From positions 806,001 to 870,000 of the forward strand of contig OY969087.1 in the NCBI GenBank assembly GCA_963697525.1: 64,000 bases of DNA, read 5' to 3'. The position numbers were made by a program, and so were the translations under genes. The stretch comes from Bradymonas sp963697525. GTDB taxonomy: Bacteria > Myxococcota_A > Bradymonadia > Bradymonadales > Bradymonadaceae. Every line of letters starts with the position of its first letter. Positions within the stretch are counted from its first letter, which is position 1. The notes beneath the pieces are model-generated. The model was not told the DNA's origin. It was given only the letters and a program-made list of their open reading frames with translations, and made no database searches. Below, piece by piece: positions 44,400 to 52,481 of this stretch.

Positions 44400-45758
44400 C
44401 TAAAACCCGTAGCCCACCATCACATTCGCCAGATGCTGCAGGTCCGTCGTCGTCGCCGACTGGCCGCCGAGATCGGACAGCTTGGGATGCGGAAACGTCA
44501 CCCGGTAGTAGTGAAAATCGTAGCCCAACGACACCTCGAACGGCTTAAAGGCGATGACGTCGAGGCGGGCGCTGCCGTCGAGCCCGAGGCCAACGTCGGC
44601 CTTGCCCATGGTGTCGCCGGATAGATCGGCGCTGACGATGGGAAGCGCCGCGGCCTGGAGGTTCAGCGCGGCGAGCTCGCCGAATTTGTACGTCAACCCG
44701 GCGCCGCCGCGCAGGCTCAGGTAGCTGTTGCCGGTGTAGGCCTGGTTTTGCTGGATGGTGATCTTGGAGGTCTCCGCCCCCACGAAGCCCTTGACGACGA
44801 GGTCGCGGCCGATGCCCTTGATGTAGTTGAGGTCGACGCTGGCGTTCGTATAGGAGCTGGGAAGCTCGACGGGCTGGCCGGCGTCGTTTGAGAACACGGT
44901 GGTAAACGGGGCGTACGCGCCGAAGATGGACGCGCCGATCGCGGTGGTGTCGCCGTCCATCAGCGCGAAGATGGCGTCGATCTGGGCGCCGAAGCCCACG
45001 TACGGGCTGGAGTGGTTGAGGTTATACGCCGCCTGGGTGTCCAGGGTGAGCTTGCGCCGGCCGAAGACCATGCCCACATGCGGCGTGATGCCGGTGTGCA
45101 GGTTGGCGTGGTTGCGGCGGTGCTCGGCGATAACGCGCGCCTTGATGGAACCCGGTTGGCCATCCTCGTCGGCGTGCTCGTCGACCAGCCCCACGCTCGC
45201 CTTCTGGGCCTTCTTGGCCTTCTGCTCTTGGCGGTATTTGCGCACCGCCGGCACCAGCACGCGAAACACCTGCTTGAGCGCGTCGACGCTCTCGTCGCGG
45301 GAGGGGACGTTGCCGTCGATATGCTTGCGGATGTCACCCAGCTCTTTTCCGTCCGGGCCGATCGCCACGAGTTGGACGGTGTGGCCGCCGCCGAAGACGT
45401 CGAGCACGACCACCGACTCGGCGCCGGCGGCTTTGAGCATCTTGGCGAAGGTGGCGGCGTATTGGGGGCGCCGATCGCCGTCGCGCAGCGTGTCCAGCGT
45501 CACCCCGTTGTCGTCGCCGGCCGACAAAAAGTCGCCCGGCGCGACCATCTCCAGATCATTGCTCGCCTCGAGCACCTGATCGAGCGCGTCGTACACCCCG
45601 GTGCCGTCCATGGGATCGCTGTTGACGAAGACCATGCGCAGCGGCGCCTCCTGGGCCTGGGCCGCCGGCCCACGCGCCACAAGAACGCCCAGCAACACCA
45701 ATACCGCGCTCAGCGCGCGCCACACCCAACGATCCAATCCAATTCGACGCAATAACAT
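44400..45758 (-). CDS. Exported protein with N-terminal alpha/beta domain and C-terminal barrel-like region
   Basis: The ATG at 45758 is chosen over an in-frame TTG; 452 aa. The signal peptide is LSAVLVLLGVLVARGPAAQA. Residues about 35-175 form an alpha/beta domain (RMVFVNSDPMDGTGVYDALD, AAGAESVVVLDVFGGGH). From about 210 onward it is strand-rich (KLTLDTQAAYNLNHSSPYVG, GGAGLTYKFGELAALNL) and ends HLANVMVGYGF, consistent with an outer-membrane barrel. A charged helix (KYRQEQKAKKAQKA) links the two. Family unknown. Confidence 0.7.
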   Translation of the reverse strand: MLLRRIGLDRWVWRALSAVLVLLGVLVARGPAAQAQEAPLRMVFVNSDPMDGTGVYDALDQVLEASNDLEMVAPGDFLSAGDDNGVTLDTLRDGDRRPQYAATFAKMLKAAGAESVVVLDVFGGGHTVQLVAIGPDGKELGDIRKHIDGNVPSRDESVDALKQVFRVLVPAVRKYRQEQKAKKAQKASVGLVDEHADEDGQPGSIKARVIAEHRRNHANLHTGITPHVGMVFGRRKLTLDTQAAYNLNHSSPYVGFGAQIDAIFALMDGDTTAIGASIFGAYAPFTTVFSNDAGQPVELPSSYTNASVDLNYIKGIGRDLVVKGFVGAETSKITIQQNQAYTGNSYLSLRGGAGLTYKFGELAALNLQAAALPIVSADLSGDTMGKADVGLGLDGSARLDVIAFKPFEVSLGYDFHYYRVTFPHPKLSDLGGQSATTTDLQHLANVMVGYGF

Positions 45759-45941
45759 AAGAGCTTGCAAGTCCGCATGAGGTCGATGATTTACGCGTCA
45801 ATTCTTGCCACGCCCCGCGCGACGGGGCAAGTCAACCCCGCGTAAAAGAAGTGTTGCTGTTGACCGAATCGAGCCCCACACGTTAAACGAATATTTGCGT
45901 CGAACAGGTGCTGTCGCTTCCCATCGCCCCCCGCGGTAACC

Positions 45942-46598
45942 ATGCCCGATCTCAGCCACGAATCCCCGCGCTACATCGTCATCGAGGGCCCCATCGGCGT
46001 GGGAAAGACCACGCTGGTCAACCTGTTCGCCGAGCGCTACGCGGCGCATACCGTGCTGGAGATCTTCGAGGAAAACCCCTTCCTGGCCAAATTCTACGAA
46101 GATCGCGACGCCCACGCCTTCCAGACGGAGATGTTCTTCCTGCTCAGCCGCTACCGGCAGCAGGAGCAATTCGCCCAGCGCGATCTGTTCTCCCGGCTGT
46201 CGGTGAGCGACTACCTCTTCGTCAAATGCCGGCTCTTCGCCAGCCTGACGCTCTCCGATCACGAGCTGGCGCTGTACGACCGCATGTACAAGATTCTGAC
46301 CGAGCAGGTGCCCACCCCCGACGTGGTCATCCACCTGCACGCCCCCCTGGAAGTGCTGCACGAGCGCATCAAAAAGCGCGGGCGCGACTACGAGAAGAAT
46401 ATGGACTCGGACTACCTCGAGCGGCTGCGCCACCTGTACCACAACTTCTTCGCCCACTACGACGAAGCCCCCCTGGTCGAAGTCGACACCTCCGACGTCA
46501 ACTTCGCCGAGGACCCCGCTGCCGTCGACGCGCTGATGGAGCGCGTCCAACGCGCCTACCAGGCGAGCATCGCCCCGCCCAAAGCCATCGAGTTTTGA
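45942..46598 (+). CDS. Deoxynucleoside kinase family protein
   Basis: A 218-residue protein. The P-loop is GPIGVGKTTL near residue 17, then FEENPFLAKFYED, QTEMFFLLSRYRQ and SDYLFVKCRLFA, typical of deoxyadenosine/deoxyguanosine-type kinases that salvage deoxynucleosides. The lid region has RIKKRGRDYEKN. Substrate is not readable. The 3' 338 bases recur almost exactly at 48104-48441. Confidence 0.9.
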   Translation: MPDLSHESPRYIVIEGPIGVGKTTLVNLFAERYAAHTVLEIFEENPFLAKFYEDRDAHAFQTEMFFLLSRYRQQEQFAQRDLFSRLSVSDYLFVKCRLFASLTLSDHELALYDRMYKILTEQVPTPDVVIHLHAPLEVLHERIKKRGRDYEKNMDSDYLERLRHLYHNFFAHYDEAPLVEVDTSDVNFAEDPAAVDALMERVQRAYQASIAPPKAIEF

Positions 46599-46629
46599 GC
46601 CGCCCAAAAAAAGCGGCGAGCTGCGCGCA

Positions 46630-47628
46630 CTATTGCCCAACGCTGCGACGCCCGCACATGCCAAACACGTCCCACGGAAGCTCCTCGCGATCGTGATAAC
46701 ACGTGTAGTACTGCGGACAATCGGCCTCCTCCTCGCATGTCTGATAGAGGAAGCACGCGCCACCGAGGTCACTGACGAATTCGTCGGGCTCGCAGCTCGC
46801 AACTCCGTAAAATTCGAAGCTGTAACAAAACCCGGCGAAGGGATTGCGCGGATGGAGCGCACACGCCGGAGAGCTGTCGCGGGTGCAATCGGCTGAAACC
46901 ACGCAATTGGCGCGCACGCACTTGTCACCGCGGCAGTAGGCAGCGTCTGCGTCGCATCCCCAACCGCACGGAGACGCGTCCTTCGACTCACAATGTGGCG
47001 GCGGTGCGACATGCCCGACCGCTGGATCGGCGACCGTCACGCACACATCCTCGCCGCCGCAGTCCACGTTCGAGCGACAGCGTCGAACACACGCACCGCT
47101 TTCGGCGTCGCATAGGCCGGACGCACACTCGGGGTTGTTTTCGCAGGCTTCGCCTGTCGGCACCGCACCGGGCACCACGCACACCAGGCTAAAGCCCTTA
47201 GTCGTCGCTCCATCGGTACAAACTGTGCCATTCGGGCAATCGGCCTGTCGAAAACAATGCGGCGCCGGCACGCAGGTGCCCGAATCGGGCGAGCATACCT
47301 CCTGGGGTCCGCAGTCGCGATGCCGGGAACAAGTGCGCCCGCATTCCGCCGGATCATCGCACACGCAGCGGCCGTAGCCCTCTGTGTCCCCGTCCGGTCT
47401 CTCGCAGGTATAGCCGTCATCGCACGGATCGATCACGCTGCACTTGTAGTTCGCCCGAAAGCACACCCCGTCGTTATCGCGACACGCGTCCCCAGGCTGC
47501 GCACATTGGCACTCACCGACGCTCCAACGTGGTGCCCCACGATAGCCCTCATCGGGTCCGCTGCACGAGTAGCTCATCAAGAGAAAAATCGCAGCGATAA
47601 TAAATCCGACATCTGTGTATCGAGCCAT
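46630..47628 (-). CDS. Cys-rich EGF-like-repeat lipoprotein
   Basis: A 332-residue protein with lipoprotein signal FIIAAIFLLMSYSC. The mature part has more than 30 cysteines in repeated modules such as DCPNGTVCTDG, CSRHRDCGPQEVC, CRSNVDCGGEDVC and CDDGYTCERP, so it is heavily disulfide-bonded and surface-exposed. Such modules are frequent in Myxococcota/Bradymonadota surface proteins; function unknown. It lies inside the interval bounded by the two deoxynucleoside-kinase 3' copies, opposite in strand to them. Confidence 0.8.
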   Translation of the reverse strand: MARYTDVGFIIAAIFLLMSYSCSGPDEGYRGAPRWSVGECQCAQPGDACRDNDGVCFRANYKCSVIDPCDDGYTCERPDGDTEGYGRCVCDDPAECGRTCSRHRDCGPQEVCSPDSGTCVPAPHCFRQADCPNGTVCTDGATTKGFSLVCVVPGAVPTGEACENNPECASGLCDAESGACVRRCRSNVDCGGEDVCVTVADPAVGHVAPPPHCESKDASPCGWGCDADAAYCRGDKCVRANCVVSADCTRDSSPACALHPRNPFAGFCYSFEFYGVASCEPDEFVSDLGGACFLYQTCEEEADCPQYYTCYHDREELPWDVFGMCGRRSVGQ

Positions 47629-47633
47629 CCAGA

Positions 47634-47912
47634 CTACTCACCATCTTCGAAGTGGTAGTGTTCCTGGGAAGCAGAGCTAAACTTTTGAATAAATTCAGGA
47701 GATCGCTGATCATCCCTCGAAGGAGTGAAGTAGCCTTGCTTCACGGCCCAATCGTATACCGGAATATCAACTGGATAACACGTAAGCGTGCCGGTTAGCT
47801 TGTTCTGTCGAATCCAGTCCTCCGCGTTTGGCCTTTCAGAAAAAACCGCACTGGGAAACGCTGCCCGGGCACCATTGAATACCCAAATATACCGTGATGA
47901 TATTTCTGCCAC
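47634..47912 (-). CDS. DUF7710-like small protein
   Basis: A 92-residue protein. RYIWVFNGARAAFPSAVFS, then AEDWIRQNKLTGTLTCYP and VYDWAVKQGYFTPS match what I recall of a widespread small family of unknown function. It has no signal peptide. Its sequence and flanks are noticeably more AT-rich than the neighbours, and it lies inside the interval bounded by the kinase duplication, suggesting recent acquisition. Confidence 0.72.
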   Translation of the reverse strand: MAEISSRYIWVFNGARAAFPSAVFSERPNAEDWIRQNKLTGTLTCYPVDIPVYDWAVKQGYFTPSRDDQRSPEFIQKFSSASQEHYHFEDGE

Positions 47913-47982
47913 ACTTCACTCCTTGCTCCTTTCGAGCCTGATCGGAAATCTTGCCGAAGTTTCTTAAATATAAAAATTCGTC

Positions 47983-48027
47983 TTGACAAATCTGGATCAT
48001 AGAATCATAGAATCGTAGAATTCGACT
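47983..48027 (+). promoter_or_regulatory. AT-rich segment with TTGACA and a 9-bp iterated repeat
   Basis: TTGACA at 47983 is followed by three ATAGAAT/GTAGAAT units at 9-bp spacing. One unit (TAGAAT at 48008) could be a -10 with a 19-base spacer. It points into the truncated kinase copy, so promoter function is doubtful; it may simply be a junction repeat. Confidence 0.35.
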
Positions 48028-48103
48028 TCACCTGTCAAACTCGCGGTTGCATCCAAGAACCCGTTGCCGGTGTTCAGCCACAGAGCTATGCGGGTCGAAG
48101 AAA

Positions 48104-48441
48104 ACGAGCTGGCGCTGTACGATCGCATGTACAAGATTCTGACCGAGCAGGTGCCCACCCCCGACGTGGTCATCCACCTGCACGCCCCCCTGGAGGTGCT
48201 GCACGAGCGCATCAAAAAGCGCGGGCGCGACTACGAGCAGAATATGGACTCGGAGTACCTCGAGCGGCTTCGCCACCTGTACCACAACTTCTTCGCCCAC
48301 TACGACGAGGCCCCGCTGGTCGAAGTCGACACCTCCGACGTCAACTTCGCCGAGGACCCCGCTGCCGTCGACGCGCTGATGGAGCGCGTCCAACGCGCCC
48401 ACCAGGCGAGCATCGCCCCGCCCAAAGCCATCGAGTTTTGA
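48104..48441 (+). pseudogene. Truncated duplicate of the deoxynucleoside kinase (3' half)
   Basis: From ACGAGCTGGCGCTG to the stop codon this repeats 46261-46598. It differs at only three residues by eye (Lys to Gln and Asp to Glu in the lid region, Tyr to His near the end). The P-loop and substrate-binding first half are missing, so it cannot be a working kinase. An ATG at 48064 or 48090 could open a hybrid frame, with a short unrelated leader. Best read as the relic of a partial duplication. Confidence 0.85.
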
Positions 48442-48522
48442 GCCCGGACGTCGAGTCAGCGGAGCGGCAGCTCGCTGCCCGCGGAGCACGCCGCGTTGCT
48501 TGCGGCGCCCGTGCAGCCCCGG

Positions 48523-48850
48523 TGCCTTGGCCCTGTGTAGTGATCACAAATGGTTTCCGTGGCTTCCGAGGGTGCGCTCGCGGCCGGGCCTTTGGGCCCG
48601 AGCCGCTACGCTTACCCCCGGTCACTGTCTGGCTGGTAGCTCTGCTGGACGCAAGGGCGGTTTGGCAGCTGCCTTCGTCGGGCGCAGAACCAAACCGTGA
48701 CCGGGGGTAAGCCCACTCGAGGCGCCGAAAGGCGCGCTCGAGGTGGCGCACCCTCGGAAGGGTCATCGCTCGTCATATGTACGTCGAAAGTTTCCCTGCC
48801 TTGCAAACCCAGATTCAAATTTGTGATCAATAGCCAGGCCAAGGCCGCAG
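48523..48850. repeat. Large foldback element (about 330 bp)
   Basis: The left arm contains GCCTTGGCC, TGATCACAAAT, CTTCCGAGGGTGCGC, a GGGCC hairpin and GCTTACCCCCGGTCAC. The right arm contains the complements in reverse order: GTGACCGGGGGTAAGC, a GGCGC hairpin, GCGCACCCTCGGAAG, ATTTGTGATCA and GGCCAAGGC. A spacer of about 60 bases separates the arms. No transposase or gene is inside. The hairpin units resemble those at 18430 and 22364. Confidence 0.75.
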
Positions 48851-48911
48851 GGCTGCACCGGCGAGGGCTCCGCATCGCCTTGCCCCGCTCAGCAAGGCGC
48901 CCCGCCCGCGC

Positions 48912-49988
48912 TCACTGTTTCCATTCGATGCTGTCGCCCCGGCGGCGAAGCGCCGCCAGCGGCTTGCCGGTGGCGGGGTCGACGAAGACGACGCTGGAGT
49001 CGACGCAGACGGCGAGTTGGTGGGCGTCGGGGGACAGGGTCAGCCCGCAGATGCGGGCGTCGTCGGGCAGGCTGACCTTCCACTTGTAGGCGCCGTCGGC
49101 GAAGCTGCGAAGCCCGAGGCTGTGGGCGTCGGCGACGGCGAAGGCGTCGCTGAGCTGCGGCGAGGCGGCGACGACGTCGCCGTGCTCCTTCATGCTCCAG
49201 GGCACAAAGCTCGCCCGGGCGAGGCTGACCACGCGCAGCGCACCGCTCTTGGTGGTGGCGGCGAGGTGGCTGCCGGCGAAGCCCAGCGAGCGGGCGGCGG
49301 CGGGCAGGCGCACGACGGCGTCGATCTTGGAGGGTGCGTCGGGCCGCCAGCGCAGCACCTTGCCGGCGTTGGTGGCCATGATGAGCTCGTTTTGCTGGGT
49401 GACCACGATGTGGTCGCTAAGCGGCGAGAGGTTCGCGGTGAAGTCGGGCTGCTGGCGAGCCATATACCGTTTGAAGTCCTTGGACTCGACCTTGTCGAGA
49501 TCCGCCTCCGACTGGCCCCACACGTGCAGCTTGCCGTCGGGTTCGACGGCGAACAGCCCGGCGCCGTCGGCGAAGAATCCGCCGGTCTCCAGATCGGCGA
49601 TCTTGCTCAGTCGCATGACCGTGCGGTGGTCGCGCAGCCGCACGATCAGCGGCGGCTTCGAGCCGATGAAGGCGAGCTTGGCGCCCGGCGAGATCGCCAC
49701 CACCGGTGCGGCCTCACCGACGGCGGTGTCCACCTTGGCCTGTTTTCCCTCGGCGCGCACGCTCGCCCACTTGCCGTCGGCGAAGCCGATGCGAAGGCTG
49801 CCGTCTTGGCCCCAGCTCAGGCTCTCGATGGCCGGGGTGCCCATCTGGGGGGCGAAGTCGGGGAGCGCGGCCGGTTGGGCCTTAGCCTGCGTCTTCGCGT
49901 GGGTGCCGGCGGCGTCGTCGCGACGCGCCGAGGTCGAGGTGCTGCATCCTGCCAGCGCGAGTGCGGCCAGCGCGGCGATCCATTTCAC
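48912..49988 (-). CDS. Beta-propeller-like (WD40-type) lipoprotein
   Basis: A GTG start at 49988 is preferred: AGGGAG precedes it and GTGA overlaps the upstream stop by four bases. An ATG at 50006 is the alternative. The 358-aa protein has lipobox LALAGC after MKWIAALAALA, then repeats of about 40 residues (ISPGAKLAFIGSK, LSPLSDHIVVTQQNELIMAT, LTLSPDAHQLAVCVDSS) typical of a degenerate beta-propeller. Probably a periplasmic scaffold, expressed with the membrane protein upstream. Confidence 0.72.
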   Translation of the reverse strand: MKWIAALAALALAGCSTSTSARRDDAAGTHAKTQAKAQPAALPDFAPQMGTPAIESLSWGQDGSLRIGFADGKWASVRAEGKQAKVDTAVGEAAPVVAISPGAKLAFIGSKPPLIVRLRDHRTVMRLSKIADLETGGFFADGAGLFAVEPDGKLHVWGQSEADLDKVESKDFKRYMARQQPDFTANLSPLSDHIVVTQQNELIMATNAGKVLRWRPDAPSKIDAVVRLPAAARSLGFAGSHLAATTKSGALRVVSLARASFVPWSMKEHGDVVAASPQLSDAFAVADAHSLGLRSFADGAYKWKVSLPDDARICGLTLSPDAHQLAVCVDSSVVFVDPATGKPLAALRRRGDSIEWKQ

Positions 49989-51253
49989 GGCATGACTCCC
50001 TGCCATTCGACGTAGCGTGTATCAGTGAAAAAGCCCATCAAGGTCAGCGCCAGCCCCTGGTCGCCCTTGCCCTGCCAGAGTCCCACGCCGCAATACCAGC
50101 TCGGCCGGGGGTCGTCGGCCGGGCAGTCGCCGCGCTTTTGCGCCCAGGCGAGCGCATAGTTCGGGGGCGTGCCCTTCTTGCCGTTCCACACGGCCAGGGC
50201 GTTGGCGGACTCGGTGTTGTCGGCGGCCTTCTTGCCAGCGGCTTTTTGGCGGAAGGCGAGCCCGCAGGACTTGCGCCAGCGCAGCAACAGATTTTTGTCG
50301 GTCAGCCGCGCGGCCATATCGGCCGTCTGGGCGAGCTCGACCGCGGCGGTGCGCGCAATCTTGTCGTCGGGGGTGTTGACGATGCGGCACAGCACGAACG
50401 TCGCCCCCAGGCGGAGGGCGGCGTCGTAGTCGTCGATATGGTCGGTTTTGTCGACTCGCCAGCCCTTCGGCTGGCCGCGTTGGGCCAGGTCGCCCACCCC
50501 GTGGATGAGCACGGGCATATCCTTGGCCAGCGCCTGTGGGTCGCGCGCTTGGAAGTGCTTCTCGACCATGTCGAGCATGTCGCGGCCCTGCTTTGGCGAG
50601 ATCTGGTACAAGATCTTCACGCAGGCGTCCCGCGCGCCGTAGTCGGCGTTGAGCCCGCACAGGCGCAGCCAACTGTAGAACGCCGGCTGGTCGGGGCGGT
50701 TTCGGTTTTTGCGAAAGTCGTCGAGCACCGACGTCACGATGGGCGCGGGCATCTCGAAGCGCTGCATCTGCTTCCAGACCTCGCTCATCTCGGAGAACAG
50801 GTCGAGCTCCGGCGAGATCTTCTTGGCGAAGAACGCCCGCATCAAACACGTCCACGGGGCGTGCTCGGCGCGCCGGTCGACCGCCTTCAACAGCTCGACG
50901 GCCACGTCCCCGGACAGCGTGCCATCGGCCAATTTGGGCCGCAACTCCTTGCAGGCGGCCTCGGCCGCCTTGCGCGGGCCGTGGCGAAAGACGGCCACGG
51001 CGTTTTGGCCGCTCAGATCGAGCTGGTCGAAGTGGCCGTGGTGGTATTTGGCCTTCTTGACGATCGTCTCCTGCCTGGCCACGACCGGGTCGGCGGGTCT
51101 TTTGGGCGCCGGCGCCGGGCGGCGGTCGCGAAAGAAGAAGAACAGCCCGATGCACAACAGCATGCACACCGCCCAGGCGATGACGATGGTGATGTTGAGC
51201 TCGGTCAGATCTTCGCGCTCGTCGGGGCCGGGAATGTGAAGCTTGTCACTCAT
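49985..51253 (-). CDS. Membrane-anchored protein of unknown function
   Basis: A 422-residue protein. There is one N-terminal membrane segment (ITIVIAWAVCMLLCIGLFFFF, about 21-41) with no cleavage site. A large soluble domain, probably helical and repeat-like, follows (AVAVFRHGPRKAAEAACKEL, LAKDMPVLIHGVGDLAQRG). A Cys pair in the last 50 residues (RGDCPADD, SWYCGVG) may form a disulfide. It is translationally coupled to the propeller lipoprotein. Family not recognised. Confidence 0.65.
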   Translation of the reverse strand: MSDKLHIPGPDEREDLTELNITIVIAWAVCMLLCIGLFFFFRDRRPAPAPKRPADPVVARQETIVKKAKYHHGHFDQLDLSGQNAVAVFRHGPRKAAEAACKELRPKLADGTLSGDVAVELLKAVDRRAEHAPWTCLMRAFFAKKISPELDLFSEMSEVWKQMQRFEMPAPIVTSVLDDFRKNRNRPDQPAFYSWLRLCGLNADYGARDACVKILYQISPKQGRDMLDMVEKHFQARDPQALAKDMPVLIHGVGDLAQRGQPKGWRVDKTDHIDDYDAALRLGATFVLCRIVNTPDDKIARTAAVELAQTADMAARLTDKNLLLRWRKSCGLAFRQKAAGKKAADNTESANALAVWNGKKGTPPNYALAWAQKRGDCPADDPRPSWYCGVGLWQGKGDQGLALTLMGFFTDTRYVEWQGVMP

Positions 51254-51325
51254 TTCTTAGCGCGCATGGAGACCTGTTGGTGATTGCAGCCTATGGGCAT
51301 TTTGAGGCACTTGCGATGGCCGCGG

Positions 51326-51476
51326 TGTTTTTGGTTCTTGGTTCTTGGTTTTTGGTCACTGCCAAAACAACGTTTTTTGCCCAGTTCACCTGCAATGCCG
51401 CCCGGATGCCGTAGCCCCTTCATCTGACCACTGTACGGCGCACGGCAAAAACCAACAACCAATTACCAACAACACC
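51326..51476. repeat. Facing iterated repeats (TTGGTTC / CCAACAA) in an intergenic gap
   Basis: TTCTTGGTTCTTGGTTTTTGG on the left faces AAAACCAACAACCAATTACC on the right, near-complementary with about 100 bases between. The gap 51254-51546 holds no supported gene. Confidence 0.65.
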
Positions 51477-51546
51477 ACGTGAACCAACCACGGCTCGAAA
51501 CGGCGCGGGCGCCACGAAAATCAAGAGATTCGCACAACGGAGCGCC

Positions 51547-52242
51547 TTACAGCGACAACTTGATGAGCACGATGACGACCACCAGCCCCAGCGTCGCCAG
51601 GGCGATGATCGCCCAGATGGGGCTGGTGGTGGCGTTGGGCTCGGCCTCGGCCTGCACGCTGACGTTGCGCTTGAAGCGCTCCTCCGGATAGTCCAACGGC
51701 GGAAACGTATAGCTGAGGGTGTCGGTATCCTCGTCGTAGTGCAACTGGATATGCCCCTCGGCGCCGAAGTCGTTGAGGATGCTCTGGATCTTGGCGCTGG
51801 GCAGGTCCAAACGGCTGGTAAAATAGGCCAGCTCGATGGTGTGGCTCTTGGCGCCGGCGGCGACCCGGAGCACCTGGTGCTGCTCGCGCATCTTGCGCTC
51901 CCAATCCTCGTCGGTCTTCAGCGCGTTGATCGTGCGCATCAAGCCCGGAGTGTCCTCCAGATGCTCGCCGGCCTCCAGGTCGAGCTCGCGCAGGCTGTAG
52001 ACGTCGGGATCGGCGAATTCGAAGTAGGACAGCGAGTCGCGCTGGATCCGATGCACCCCGCCGTCGCCGTCTTCCAGGCTCTCGAGGATGCGCGCCACGC
52101 TCTGGACGTCGAGCGGCATGTAGGTGGCCACCCGGAGCACGTGGGTGACGTGCTCGTCGTTTCGCCGCGCCAGAATCGCCGCGACTTCCGAGACCAGACG
52201 CACGCACTCCGGCCCCAGCTTGAATCTATTGGTGTCGACCAT
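51547..52242 (-). CDS. Tail-anchored protein of unknown function
   Basis: The ATG at 52242, preceded by TTGAGG, is preferred over longer forms that would run into the cheB upstream region; 231 aa. The N-terminal part looks helical (CVRLVSEVAAILARRNDEHV, SVARILESLEDGDGGVHRI) and resembles a winged-helix arrangement. The C-terminus is one hydrophobic helix (IWAIIALATLGLVVVIVLIK) with nothing after it, hence tail-anchored in the inner membrane. Divergent from cheB. Confidence 0.65.
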   Translation of the reverse strand: MVDTNRFKLGPECVRLVSEVAAILARRNDEHVTHVLRVATYMPLDVQSVARILESLEDGDGGVHRIQRDSLSYFEFADPDVYSLRELDLEAGEHLEDTPGLMRTINALKTDEDWERKMREQHQVLRVAAGAKSHTIELAYFTSRLDLPSAKIQSILNDFGAEGHIQLHYDEDTDTLSYTFPPLDYPEERFKRNVSVQAEAEPNATTSPIWAIIALATLGLVVVIVLIKLSL

Positions 52243-52444
52243 CGCCTCAACTACCTCATGAATAGGCCCGATCGGCGCGCAGCGGCACACGCACGGTACC
52301 AGAGGCATGCTACTGCATACGCGGGAGTTATCAAGGCGCTCCTTTTGGCCTCCGCAAAGATGATGTACTGTATTCTTAGCCGAACAGGCTAATCCGAACA
52401 CGCAACGTCGCCGCAGGCGCCAAGAGGCGCGCTTGCTTTCCAAT

Positions 52445-52461
52445 GCAGGCTGGCAGCCTGC
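52445..52461. repeat. Short REP-like palindrome upstream of cheB
   Basis: GCAGGCTGGCAGCCTGC is a near-perfect palindrome ending 20 bases before the cheB ATG. It could be a dispersed repeat or an RNA hairpin affecting initiation. Confidence 0.5.
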
Positions 52462-52481
52462 GCTCCAGACCCCGACTGCCC

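Noticed and set aside
45798..47012. Minus-strand open frame opposite the deoxynucleoside kinase
   Set aside because: Antisense to a gene with a clear P-loop; the Cys-rich lipoprotein frame overlapping its start is better supported.
48064..48441. Open frame over the kinase duplicate as an intact gene
   Set aside because: It lacks the P-loop half of the enzyme, its leader is unrelated sequence, and it exists because of duplication.
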